Program-made: the position numbers and the translations under genes
Shown: one piece after another, positions 1-8,288 of the stretch
How positions within the stretch are numbered: position 1 is the first letter of the stretch
Layout of the letters: every line of letters starts with the position of its first letter
The notes under the pieces: generated by a model
The model's database searches: none
What the model was told of the DNA's origin: nothing
What the model saw: only the letters and a program-made list of their open reading frames with translations
Assembly: GCF_018127745.1 (NCBI RefSeq)
Contig: NZ_CP072333.1
Location: forward strand, 1,550,001 to 1,614,000
DNA: 64,000 nucleotides
Direction of reading: 5' to 3'
DNA from: Porphyromonas sp. oral taxon 275
GTDB lineage: Bacteria > Bacteroidota > Bacteroidia > Bacteroidales > Porphyromonadaceae

Positions 1-158
1 CCGAGGAGGTAGAGCTGGTGCTCCAGTAGGGCTACTTGGTCTACGGCTAACCACTCGGTGAGGTTGGCCGTCTCGGTCTCGCCTCGATTGATCTGCTCGA
101 GTAGGTCTGTAGGGATCTGAGCGACCGAGCGTGCGCCTACACGTTTGGCTTGGGTCAT
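1..158 (-). CDS. N-terminal fragment, possible AlkD-like HEAT-repeat protein
   Basis: An ATG at 158 opens a frame that runs uninterrupted off the left edge of the window, giving 52 residues that begin MTQAKRVGARSVAQIP and continue through NLTEWLAVDQVALLEHQLYL. It lies 19 bp beyond the stop of the ClC gene on the same strand, so it is probably the last visible member of the sppA-to-clc transcription unit. The start resembles Bacteroidota proteins annotated as DNA alkylation repair (AlkD/HEAT-like), but that match is from memory and rests on the N-terminus only. No catalytic part is visible, so the function remains open. Confidence 0.6.
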   Translation of the reverse strand, partial: MTQAKRVGARSVAQIPTDLLEQINRGETETANLTEWLAVDQVALLEHQLYLL

Positions 159-177
159 GTATGGGGGACTACTGGGC

Positions 178-1974
178 TTAGTCGCCGATGAAGGTCGCGT
201 TGAGCACCTCGCGGTAGCTGTTGAAGATGGCACTCTTGGAGATGAAGCCTAGGTAGCGACCCTCATCATCGACGACGGGCATCTTCCACGCCTTAGTCTC
301 GTCGAAGAGGCGCATCACCTTGGTCATCGGCGTCGAGGCATAGACCTTGACCTCGGGTGTGACCATGAAGCGGCGAACGCGGTAGCGCTCGTAGAGCTCG
401 GGGCGGAACATGATGTTGCGCACATTGTCCAGCTCCACGATCCCCACCAGCATACCCTGGCTATCGACGACGGGGAAGGAATTGCGATGGCTGACGCTGA
501 TGACGCGCACCATCTCCCCTAGAGTCATGTCGGGACTGACGCGCTCGAAGTCCTGCTCCAGCACGTGCTCGACATTCATCAGCGTCAGCACGGCCGTATC
601 CTTCTGATGCGTCAGGAGCTTACCCTGCTCCGCCAGGCGCAGCGAGTAGATACTGTGCGGCATGAAGATACGTATCGTGGCGAAGGAGGTCAGCGAGACC
701 AGCATCAGCGGCAGGAAGAGGTTGTAGCCGCCCGAGAGCTCGGCGATGAGGAAGACCCCCGTCAAGGGGGCATGCATCACCCCAGCCATCAGGCCCGCCA
801 TCCCGAGCAGGATATAGTTCTTCGGCGAGATAAAGACCTGCAGCGAGGAGAAGTAATTGACCAGGTAGGAGAAAATAAAGCCCGTGAAGCCGCCAGCAAA
901 GAGCGTGGGGGCGAAGAGCCCGCCGCAGCCGCCGCCTGAGTTCGTCGCCACCGAGGCGAAGACCTTGAAGAGCAGCGTCAAGAGGAAGAAGGCAAAGACG
1001 ACCCAATAGGAGCCCGCGAAGCCCTCGAAGAGGCTCCCCTCGAGCAGCTCGATATACTGCCCGTCCAGCAGCGTATTGATCGCATCATAGCCCTCACCAT
1101 AGAGCGGAGGGAAGAGGAAGATCAAGAGAGAGAGGATGGCCGCGGAGATGAAGTAGCGACGGCGACGGCTCTCCACCCGCTTGAAGGCACCCTCGATGCG
1201 GAACATCGTCTTGGAGAAATAGAGCGAGATCAGCCCGCAGAGGATCCCCAGCAGGATCATCAGCGGGATGCGCTCTATATGGTAGGGATCTGTGGGGATG
1301 AACTGGAAGAGGATCTCCTTACCCGTGAGGATATAGGCCACAGCGGCCGCAGAGACGGAGCTCACCAGCAGCGGCAGCACTGAGGCCATCGTCAGGTCCA
1401 GCAGCAGCACCTCGATGACGAAGACCAGCCCCGTGATGGGTGCCTTGAAGATGCCTCCCAGCGCGCCAGCCACACCGCAGCCGATGAGCAGCATCAGGTT
1501 GCGCTGCTCGAGGCGGAAGAGGCGGCCGAAGTTCGACCCAATAGCTGCGCCCGTCAGCACGATGGGCGACTCCGCCCCGACCGAGCCCCCGAAGCCGATG
1601 GTGATGGCACTGGCTATGAGTGAGGACCAGGTATTGTGGGGCTTCAGCCGACTCTTGCGCTGCGAGATGGCACTGAGCACCTTCGTCACACCGTGACTGA
1701 TGTCATCGCGCACCACGTAGCGTACGAAGAGCAGCGACAGCAGGATCCCCAGCGCGGGCAGGATCAAGTAGAGGTAGCTGTGCTCGTCTATACCGAGGAG
1801 CAGGAAGCGCTCTATATGATGGATGATGAACTTGAGGAAGGCCGCCAGCAGCGCCATCGTGACACCGATGGAGAGACTAAGCAGGAGGATGAAGTAGCGC
1901 TCGCTGATATGCTGCTCCCGCCAGACGATGAGGCGCTCCAGCAGCGTGCGGCCTGTGGCTAGTCCGAGCTTCAT
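178..1974 (-). CDS. ClC-family chloride channel/antiporter with C-terminal CBS pair
   Basis: This 598-residue inner-membrane protein has the ClC fold followed by a cytoplasmic CBS domain pair (about residues 465-595). The first selectivity-filter loop reads GGSVGAESP, with the probable gating glutamate at residue 135. The later filter segment is GGGCGGLFAPTLFAGG. About ten hydrophobic segments occupy residues 28-450. ClC proteins conduct chloride or exchange chloride for protons; CBS pairs usually sense adenine nucleotides. Which mode applies cannot be told from sequence by eye. The gene begins 18 bp after tsaC ends and is probably co-transcribed with it. The ATG at 1974 precedes the first transmembrane region with a short basic leader. 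Confidence 0.92.
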   Translation of the reverse strand: MKLGLATGRTLLERLIVWREQHISERYFILLLSLSIGVTMALLAAFLKFIIHHIERFLLLGIDEHSYLYLILPALGILLSLLFVRYVVRDDISHGVTKVLSAISQRKSRLKPHNTWSSLIASAITIGFGGSVGAESPIVLTGAAIGSNFGRLFRLEQRNLMLLIGCGVAGALGGIFKAPITGLVFVIEVLLLDLTMASVLPLLVSSVSAAAVAYILTGKEILFQFIPTDPYHIERIPLMILLGILCGLISLYFSKTMFRIEGAFKRVESRRRRYFISAAILSLLIFLFPPLYGEGYDAINTLLDGQYIELLEGSLFEGFAGSYWVVFAFFLLTLLFKVFASVATNSGGGCGGLFAPTLFAGGFTGFIFSYLVNYFSSLQVFISPKNYILLGMAGLMAGVMHAPLTGVFLIAELSGGYNLFLPLMLVSLTSFATIRIFMPHSIYSLRLAEQGKLLTHQKDTAVLTLMNVEHVLEQDFERVSPDMTLGEMVRVISVSHRNSFPVVDSQGMLVGIVELDNVRNIMFRPELYERYRVRRFMVTPEVKVYASTPMTKVMRLFDETKAWKMPVVDDEGRYLGFISKSAIFNSYREVLNATFIGD

Positions 1975-1992
1975 AGGGCGATAGCAAGCAGG

Positions 1993-2586
1993 CTAGGGAC
2001 GGATGACCTTGACCTCTCCCGAGGGGCCCAGCATGATGATCTGCGAGGGCTTGCTAGGGGTCTTATCCGTCTGACGATAGCGTACGACGTAGTCTACACC
2101 CTCAAGGATCGCGGGGCTGATCCCGTCGAAGAAGAGCGGCGTAGGGTCGCCGCTGATATTGGCCGAGGTCGAGACGATGGGGCGACGCAGGCGGCGACAG
2201 AGGGCGGAGGAAAACTTCTCCCGGCTCTGCCTAATGCCGAGGCTCTGCCCCTCGCCTAGCAATGAGGGCGCCACACCCTTAGCCCCCTGATAGATGATGG
2301 TGATGGGACGCACCGCCAGCTCCATGAGGTCGTAGGCCACATCGGGCACGGGCCCGACGATGGACTCCAGTGGGTAGGTCTCGTCGATGAGTACGAGCAT
2401 GCTTTTGCTATCGGCACGCTGCTTGAGCTCATAGATGCGGCGCACGGCCTCCTCATTGGTCGCGTCGCAGCCGATGCCCCATACCGTATCGGTAGGATAT
2501 AGGATGATACCGCCGCGGCGCAGCGTCTCTACGGCCTGAGCTAGGTCCTCGGGGGCGTAGAGCTCCTCGTCCTTAGTCTTCTTCAT
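1993..2586 (-). CDS. tsaC: L-threonylcarbamoyladenylate synthase (TsaC/YrdC family)
   Basis: This enzyme makes threonylcarbamoyl-AMP from threonine, bicarbonate and ATP, the first step of the t6A tRNA modification at position 37. The 197-residue single YrdC domain shows GGIILYPTDTVWGIGCDAT near the N-terminus, the KQR basic motif and the STSANISGDP segment, all typical of the family. A longer in-frame reading to 2682 exists, but it would overlap thiL by over 100 bp and add an arginine-rich, unrelated leader, so the ATG at 2586 (MKKTKDEEL) is preferred. Even so it overlaps the thiL stop by 14 bp, which suggests translational coupling. The Sua5 C-terminal domain is absent. Confidence 0.9.
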   Translation of the reverse strand: MKKTKDEELYAPEDLAQAVETLRRGGIILYPTDTVWGIGCDATNEEAVRRIYELKQRADSKSMLVLIDETYPLESIVGPVPDVAYDLMELAVRPITIIYQGAKGVAPSLLGEGQSLGIRQSREKFSSALCRRLRRPIVSTSANISGDPTPLFFDGISPAILEGVDYVVRYRQTDKTPSKPSQIIMLGPSGEVKVIRP

Positions 2587-3664
2587 GAGCCTTGTCTGTA
2601 GCTTGGTCCTTGGTATCGGTAGCGGGCGTACCCTCGGCCTCCTCGGGCCAGCCCTGGGCACGCAGCTTGATCTCTGCCCCATCGGGCGTGACGAGGTAGC
2701 AGCCTTGTCCCGCCTCCGTGACGTGCCCGATGACGTGCACCCCCTCTAGCGAGCGGATGCGGTCCAGCTCCCCGAGCGGCAGGGTGAAGATGAGCTCGAA
2801 GTCCTCGCCGCCGCTGAGGGCCACCGTCGTCGTCGACATGCCGAGCTCCTCGGCCATGCTGGCCGTCTCGACGTCGATAGGTAGGCGCTCCTCGTAAATG
2901 CGTATCCCTACGCCGCTTTCCTTAGCTAGGTGAAGCAGTTCGCTCGCCAGACCATCGCTGCTGTCGATCATTGCGGTCGGACGCAGTCCCTGCTCCTGAA
3001 GCTGGCGGATGATGTCCTGCCGTGCCTCGGGGCGTAGCTGGCGCTCGAGGATGTACTCACGCCCAGCGAAGTCAGGGTCAAAGTCGCCCGTCTGCCCCGC
3101 GAAGACGCGCTTCTCGCGCTCCAGCAGCTGCAGCCCCATGAAGGCCGCACCAAGGTTCCCGCTCACACAGATGAGGTCGGTAGGCTGTGCCCCATTGCGA
3201 CGCGTCGCCTCCCCCTTAGCCACGATGCCGAGGCAAGTGATGCTCAGGCATAGCCCCGTGAGGCTGGAGCTGGTATCGCCGCCGATGAGGTCCACCCCAT
3301 AGCGGTCGCAGGCCAGCCTCAGCCCCGCATAGAGCTCTTCGAGGTCCTCCAGCGCGAAGCGTGCCGACACGCCTAGCGAGACGGTGAGCTGCTGCGGGTG
3401 CCCGTACATCGCGTAGATATCGGAGAAGCTCGAGACAGCCGCCTTGTAGCCGAGGTGCTTGAGCGGGGTGTAGGTGAGGTCGAAGTGAATGCCCTCCAGC
3501 AGGAGGTCGGTCGTGACGAGGGTCTCAGTGCCCTCGGGGTAGGCTACGATGGCGGCATCATCGCCGACACCGAGCACGGTCGTGTCATTATGCTTGGGCA
3601 GCCCCTGGGTCAGGTGGCGTATAAGGCCGAACTCCCCGAGCTCGGCCAACTCTGTTCTCTGCAT
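2573..3664 (-). CDS. thiL: Thiamine-monophosphate kinase
   Basis: ThiL phosphorylates thiamine monophosphate to thiamine pyrophosphate, the last step of cofactor synthesis, in the cytosol. The 363-residue protein carries the ATP/Mg-binding GVGDDAAIV at residues 32-40, the DLLLEGIHFD loop at 53-62, GGDT at 128-131 and IDSSDGLASELLHLA near 230. The last 20 or so residues are a charged, low-complexity tail beyond the usual fold. It sits in a tight minus-strand run after lpxK (31 bp gap) and overlaps tsaC by 14 bp. No other thiamine gene or TPP riboswitch-like leader was seen nearby. Confidence 0.93.
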   Translation of the reverse strand: MQRTELAELGEFGLIRHLTQGLPKHNDTTVLGVGDDAAIVAYPEGTETLVTTDLLLEGIHFDLTYTPLKHLGYKAAVSSFSDIYAMYGHPQQLTVSLGVSARFALEDLEELYAGLRLACDRYGVDLIGGDTSSSLTGLCLSITCLGIVAKGEATRRNGAQPTDLICVSGNLGAAFMGLQLLEREKRVFAGQTGDFDPDFAGREYILERQLRPEARQDIIRQLQEQGLRPTAMIDSSDGLASELLHLAKESGVGIRIYEERLPIDVETASMAEELGMSTTTVALSGGEDFELIFTLPLGELDRIRSLEGVHVIGHVTEAGQGCYLVTPDGAEIKLRAQGWPEEAEGTPATDTKDQATDKAHEED

Positions 3665-3695
3665 CTAGATGCTTGACTTACTTAGTTCGTACTGC

Positions 3696-4802
3696 TCAGC
3701 GTCTCAGCGCTGGCGGGAGAGCACTGGCTGCGCGCTGCAGCATCTGCTCGAAGGCCTCCCGCTGGTAGAGGATCTCCGTCCGTATGGGGAGGTAGTATAG
3801 ATGGTCGATCAGCTCGGCGGGCAGCTCGTCCTGCAGCTCCACGAGACGCACGGCATCCTTCTCCGTCGTCATCAGGTAGAGCGGATCGGGGCTCTGGGCT
3901 TGCAGCGCCTCGTAGCACTGTGCGATGGTGGCGAGGTCTCGCGAGCGGTAGCTGTGGTGGTCGGGATAGACGAGGCGCTCGACGAGGCGGTACTTGCTCT
4001 CGAGGTAGCTGTGGAAGCTCTGCGGCGCGGCTATCCCCGAGAGGGCCACCAGGCGCACCCCGTCGGGCAGCTCGCCCCCACGATGGGAGGAGGCCGTGCC
4101 TGCTAGGCTACGTAGCCTGTGCGGACGATGGTAGCAGATGTGCGAGAAGAAGATCTGCTGATGCGGATAGAGCGCGAGGTTGCGCTGCATGATACGCATC
4201 TGGATGGGTGACATATCCTCGGGGCACTTCGTCATGATGATGGAGTCGGCGCGGTAGCGCGCTGAGGCAGGCTCACGCAGATTGCCTGCGGGGAGCAGGG
4301 CATCCTCATGCAGCTCGCGGCTGGCATCGATCAGGAGGATGCTGAAGGACGGGTGCACGTAGCGGTGCTGGAAGCCATCGTCCAGCAGCACCACCTCGGG
4401 ACGCTCGGCCTCGGGCAAGGCCATGAGGTAGCGCATCGCTCTGCGGCGGTCGCCGTCGACAATGAGGCGCACCTCAGGATACTTGAGGCTCAGCTGCTTC
4501 GGCTCATCGCCTATCTGCTGCACGCTGGCCCCTGGAGTGACGTCCTGCAGGCCACGGCTGGAGCGCTTATAGCCGCGACTGATGACGGCCAGGCGGTAGC
4601 TGGGACGCAGCAGCTCGATGATCAGCTCGATGTGCGGCGTCTTACCCGTACCTCCGACGGTGATGTTGCCCACACAGATCAGCGGGATGTCGTAGTGGTG
4701 CTCCCGCAGCAGCCCGCTATTGAAGAGGTAGTTGCGGAGGCTCACCCCAGCGCCGTAGACGAGGGAGCAGAGCTTGAGGAGTGGATTGTCGCGGCGCTGC
4801 AT
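3696..4802 (-). CDS. lpxK: Tetraacyldisaccharide 4'-kinase
   Basis: LpxK phosphorylates the 4' position of the lipid A disaccharide precursor at the inner face of the cytoplasmic membrane. The 368-residue length fits the Bacteroidota family. A hydrophobic N-terminal region is followed by the P-loop segment GNITVGGTGKTPH at residues 45-57; LLDDGFQHR, a family hallmark, follows in the middle. The gene lies 33 bp downstream of sppA and 31 bp upstream of thiL, consistent with a single message. With kdsC elsewhere in the window it points to ordinary lipid A/LPS synthesis. Confidence 0.95.
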   Translation of the reverse strand: MQRRDNPLLKLCSLVYGAGVSLRNYLFNSGLLREHHYDIPLICVGNITVGGTGKTPHIELIIELLRPSYRLAVISRGYKRSSRGLQDVTPGASVQQIGDEPKQLSLKYPEVRLIVDGDRRRAMRYLMALPEAERPEVVLLDDGFQHRYVHPSFSILLIDASRELHEDALLPAGNLREPASARYRADSIIMTKCPEDMSPIQMRIMQRNLALYPHQQIFFSHICYHRPHRLRSLAGTASSHRGGELPDGVRLVALSGIAAPQSFHSYLESKYRLVERLVYPDHHSYRSRDLATIAQCYEALQAQSPDPLYLMTTEKDAVRLVELQDELPAELIDHLYYLPIRTEILYQREAFEQMLQRAASALPPALRR

Positions 4803-4835
4803 AGCAGGGAGCTGTGGGGGCTAGCAGGCTAAGGC

Positions 4836-6662
4836 TTAGTAAGGTGTCGTGCCGTAGGGCAGACGAGCCTGGATGCCTGAATAGGTGGTGAGCTGACGCA
4901 TCAAGAGGCTGACGCGGCGCTCTTCCTCGGTCATGAACTTGGCACGCAGACGGGCCACGAAGCTATCGGAGGTCTCGCTGGAGAAGAGCTGATCCCAAAG
5001 GCTGCGGGAGGTCTCCCCATAGTTCACACGGTAGTTCTTGCTGATGCCAGCGAGCTTGGCGGCCAGTTGGATGGCAGTGTCGAGCCCACCGAGCTCATCG
5101 ACGAGGCCGAGCTCCTTGGCCTTCGACCCCAGCCATACGCGACCCTGACCAACCTTGTCGACCGAGTCAACGGGCATATCACGCCCCTCGCTGACACGGC
5201 TGAGGAAGGTGCGGTAGCCGCGCTCGACCATACGCTGCACAGCGCTGCGCGCCTCGGGACTAAGGCCCTGCAACTGGAAGCCGAAGAAGCTCGCATCGAG
5301 CACCCCTGCATAGGGCGAAGTCTTGACGACGTCCATCGACAGTCCAAGACGCTGCGCCAGTGCCGAGGCGTCGGGGATGATGCCGAAGATACCGATCGAT
5401 CCCGTCAAGGTCATGGGGCTAGCGACGATGGCATCTGCTGCCGAGGCGACGTAGTAGCCCCCCGAGGCTGCGAGGTCTCCCATAGAGACGACGACGGGCA
5501 TCTTCTTCTTGAGGCGGCGCATCTCGTGCCAAATGGCCTCACTGAGGAAGGCACTACCGCCTGGGCTGTTGATACGCAGCACGAGGGCCTTGGCCTTGCC
5601 CTCCTCGGCGACCCGCTTGAGGTCCTGGGCCAGCTGCTCACCTATCCCCTCACCATAGGAGCTGCCCGACATGATGTCGCCCTCGGCATAGAGGACGGTG
5701 ATCTCGGGAGCATCACGTAGCGGACGACGCTCGTCGGGCTGCGCTACGAGATCCGCGAGGCTGGCCTGGTGCAGCTGCTTGGGGGACTTCACCCCTACAA
5801 GGCGGCTGATGATATCCTCCATATCGAGGCGGAAGACCAGGCTATCCACGAGTCGATAGCGCAGTAGCTCACGTGCCTCATCGAAGGCGCGGCCCATATT
5901 CGTGAAGGTCTGCAGGCTCTCGACCGAGATACGCCGTGCAGAGGCAATCCCCTGAAGCATGTGCTCCCATACGCCCTCGAGGTACACGCGCGTCTGCTCC
6001 CTATTGGGCTCGCTGCGCTGGTCGAGGATGTAGGGCTCGACGGCCCCCTTGTAGGTGCCCACCTTGAAGACCTCGGCCTTGATCCCGAGCTTGTCCAGCG
6101 CCTGACGCATCATCATTGTGCTGCTGGCGAGCCCGACGAGGCTCACCGAGCCCTCGGGGTTGATGTAGATCTTGTCCGCTGCCGTAGCTAGGTAATAGGC
6201 GCGCTGGTCGTAGCTGTCACCATAGGCGTAGACGAACTTCCCCGACTTCTTGAAGTCGAGGAGCGCATTGCGCAGCTCGTCGATAGACGCCAGTCCCGCA
6301 TTGAGGGACTCTACGTTGAGATAAATCCCCTTGATCTTATCGCTAGCCTTAGCCCTGCGTATGCCCTCGATGGCCTGCGTCAGCGAGACGGGCTGACTGC
6401 CCTTATTGCCTGGCAGGTACTGCATCCAGTCATCGGTGGTCACGATCTCCCGTATGTCCGCCAGGTCAATGCGCAGGACGCTATTAGACGCCAGCTCAGG
6501 CACCCGTGAGGAGGGACTCGGGATCATCATCGCAATAAGTACGAAGAAGAACATGATCGCCAGCCCGCAGGCGATGACGTGTGCACCGAGGAAGCCCAAG
6601 AAGGCAGCTAGTACCGTTTTCCCAAAGCTGAGTGGTCTACGTGGAAGTGGGGTTATATCCAT
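4836..6662 (-). CDS. sppA: Signal peptide peptidase SppA, 67K type
   Basis: SppA is a membrane-anchored Ser/Lys protease that degrades cleaved signal peptides. The preferred start is the ATG at 6662 (MDITPLPRRPLSFGKT), giving 608 residues with one transmembrane helix at about 15-47; an in-frame ATG at 6692 falls inside the promoter box and is unlikely. The long form with two tandem S49 domains is present. The probable general-base lysine is in VGTYKGAVEP (Lys195) and the nucleophile in DLAASGGYY (Ser390), by analogy with the E. coli enzyme. It is the first gene of the run leading to lpxK, thiL, tsaC and clc, with a TATATTTG box just upstream. Confidence 0.93.
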   Translation of the reverse strand: MDITPLPRRPLSFGKTVLAAFLGFLGAHVIACGLAIMFFFVLIAMMIPSPSSRVPELASNSVLRIDLADIREIVTTDDWMQYLPGNKGSQPVSLTQAIEGIRRAKASDKIKGIYLNVESLNAGLASIDELRNALLDFKKSGKFVYAYGDSYDQRAYYLATAADKIYINPEGSVSLVGLASSTMMMRQALDKLGIKAEVFKVGTYKGAVEPYILDQRSEPNREQTRVYLEGVWEHMLQGIASARRISVESLQTFTNMGRAFDEARELLRYRLVDSLVFRLDMEDIISRLVGVKSPKQLHQASLADLVAQPDERRPLRDAPEITVLYAEGDIMSGSSYGEGIGEQLAQDLKRVAEEGKAKALVLRINSPGGSAFLSEAIWHEMRRLKKKMPVVVSMGDLAASGGYYVASAADAIVASPMTLTGSIGIFGIIPDASALAQRLGLSMDVVKTSPYAGVLDASFFGFQLQGLSPEARSAVQRMVERGYRTFLSRVSEGRDMPVDSVDKVGQGRVWLGSKAKELGLVDELGGLDTAIQLAAKLAGISKNYRVNYGETSRSLWDQLFSSETSDSFVARLRAKFMTEEERRVSLLMRQLTTYSGIQARLPYGTTPY

Positions 6663-6689
6663 GATCAAAGGGGCATAAATGCGTGTGTA

Positions 6690-6697
6690 CAAATATA
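6690..6697 (-). promoter_or_regulatory. -7 promoter box for sppA operon
   Basis: The minus strand reads TATATTTG here, a match to the Bacteroidota TAnnTTTG -7 element, 27 bp upstream of the chosen sppA start. No clear -33 TTTG was found at the usual spacing. Confidence 0.6.
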
Positions 6698-6842
6698 CTG
6701 ATTTATCCCTATAGTCCTTATCACCCCGCTAGATGCCTCTGCGGACAGAGCCTCATCCTACCCCCACCTCCCTCCTCTCATCTATAGACGAAGAGCAGCA
6801 GCCTAAGCTCCAGCGGCGCGCAAGCTAAGGAGAAGGTCTCCC

Positions 6843-6940
6843 GAGGGATATCAGTCAGCCCTCTGAGTGCCGCCAGTCACCGCGCTGAGTACCGTCAGTC
6901 AGCCCTCTGAGGGTCGTCAGTCAAGCGGCTGAGGGATAGC
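6843..6940. repeat. 22-bp dyad repeat array 1
   Basis: Four full units begin at 6843, 6865, 6887 and 6909, exactly 22 bp apart, followed by a decayed fifth at 6931. The first unit reads GAGGGATATCAGTCAG plus six bases. The array lies in the 382-bp gap between the thioredoxin gene stop (7045) and the sppA start (6662). Apart from the array, that gap holds a terminator hairpin at 6976-7017 and the sppA promoter box. I see nothing else in 6700-6842. Confidence 0.85.
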
Positions 6941-6975
6941 GAGCAGGAGGAGAAAGGGTAGGTCTGGAAGAAGGG

Positions 6976-7017
6976 AGCCCGCCCCCACGTAGCGCTGAGG
7001 CTAGGTGGGGGCGGGCT
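6976..7017 (-). terminator. Terminator of the thioredoxin gene
   Basis: A 13-bp perfect GC-rich stem (AGCCCGCCCCCAC paired with GTGGGGGCGGGCT) encloses a 16-base loop, 27 bp beyond the stop at 7045. On the minus strand it is followed by a pyrimidine-rich CCCTTCTTCC stretch. Confidence 0.75.
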
Positions 7018-7044
7018 GCTTGGTTTAGGGGGGCGGGGGCGAGG

Positions 7045-8226
7045 CTAGAGCTTGCCGCCCGTCGTCTTGAGGATCTCGTCGAGCGTCTTGGCGATCCTCG
7101 CACCACGCAGGTCGCGGGCTACGATCTTGCCGTCAGGAGCGAAGAGGATGAGCTGAGGGATACCGCTGATACCATAGAGGTCAGTAGCCTCCTCCTTGTT
7201 GAAGATCTGAGGCCAGGGCAGCTTGAGCTCCTGGACAGCCTTCAGATAGTCCTCCATCTTATCCCAGACAGCGATGCCGAGGACCTGGAGACCCTTGGGG
7301 CCGTAGACCTCCAGAGCCTTCTTGAGGTGGGGCATCTCGGCGCGGCAGGGCCCGCACCAGGAGGCCCAGAAGTCTACCAGCGTGTAGTGCCCCTTGCCGA
7401 CATAGTCGCTGAGGCGCACCTCCTTCTGGTCGTCGCTGAGGCCCTTGAAGTCCTGGAACATCGCCCCGGGCTGCGTGGCCTCGAGCTTGCGACGGCTGTC
7501 GAGGTACTCCTGCACACGGGGGTCCTGCTGCACAGCCTTACCAGCGCGGGAGACGTAGCTCTCGGCCTTGGCGAGGTCGACACTGGAGCCGCGCATGAGT
7601 TCGGTCAGGGCGTAGAAGCCGAGCCCGTCGTCCTTGTGCATGTCGAGGACAGCCAAGAGACGAGGCTCGAGGCCGCTGTAGAGCTCGTTTAGGATGGCCT
7701 CGCACTTGGCATCGCGCTCCTCAGGGGTGAGCGTGGTGTCCTTGCGAGCAGCCTTGTAGCGCCCGAGGAAGCCATCGGCATAGTTCTCGATCTCCTGGCT
7801 GAGCTTAGCGCGCTCGTCGTTGAGCGGCGCGCCCTTAGCGTGCGGGCCGTTCATGGGCGCCTGGATGACCCCCTCCTCGACAATGAAGGGAAGGGCATAG
7901 GTCATAGGCAGGTAAAGCTGCCCCGCGAAGCCATCCTCAGCTACGGAGCGGTCGAAGGTAAACTTACCCCCCTCGATCTTGGTGCTGTCGGCGGGCTTCT
8001 CCTTCATCGAGCCCTTAGTATAGAGATAGACCCACTGGCCGTTGTGCTTCTCGGGCACGGAGCCGAGGATAAGGTAGCGCCCAGGCTGGTGGGACGCTGG
8101 GCTGGCGACCACGGCGCGAGCCTCGGGACGTACGGCGGCCTTCTTGCGGCGCTGAGCCACGGCGGGTAGCGCGGTGGCTACAGCCAGCGCTAGGAGCCCG
8201 ACGCGGAGCCATTGATTCTTGTTCAT
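7045..8226 (-). CDS. Periplasmic TlpA-like thiol-disulfide protein with DUF4369 domain
   Basis: The 393-residue protein starts with a signal peptide (MNKNQWLRVGLLALAVATAL, cleavage near AVAQ). It has a DUF4369-like domain (about residues 48-140), a helical middle, and a C-terminal thioredoxin fold with the redox motif WCGPC (cysteines 291 and 294). Such proteins act in the periplasm or at the outer membrane in disulfide reduction or stress defence. The ATG at 8226 is chosen over one 60 bp upstream because it places the signal peptide at the N-terminus. It lies 62 bp behind the NanM-like gene and may be read from the same message, though a link to sialic acid use is not established. A strong hairpin follows. 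Confidence 0.88.
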   Translation of the reverse strand: MNKNQWLRVGLLALAVATALPAVAQRRKKAAVRPEARAVVASPASHQPGRYLILGSVPEKHNGQWVYLYTKGSMKEKPADSTKIEGGKFTFDRSVAEDGFAGQLYLPMTYALPFIVEEGVIQAPMNGPHAKGAPLNDERAKLSQEIENYADGFLGRYKAARKDTTLTPEERDAKCEAILNELYSGLEPRLLAVLDMHKDDGLGFYALTELMRGSSVDLAKAESYVSRAGKAVQQDPRVQEYLDSRRKLEATQPGAMFQDFKGLSDDQKEVRLSDYVGKGHYTLVDFWASWCGPCRAEMPHLKKALEVYGPKGLQVLGIAVWDKMEDYLKAVQELKLPWPQIFNKEEATDLYGISGIPQLILFAPDGKIVARDLRGARIAKTLDEILKTTGGKL

Positions 8227-8288
8227 TGCGTCTGTTCGATTATTTAAGGTGAATAGTAGCGAATGCTTGCTGTCTGCAGCGGGCACAG

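Noticed and set aside
2587..2682. N-terminal extension of the threonylcarbamoyl-AMP synthase
   Set aside because: Would overlap thiL by over 100 bp and encodes an Arg/Pro-rich stretch read from the other frame of thiL; the ATG at 2586 gives the family start.
6843..6940. Repeat arrays considered as CRISPR
   Set aside because: Units are contiguous 22-bp repeats with only 6-bp spacers, no unique spacer sequences of 30 bp or so, and no cas genes nearby.
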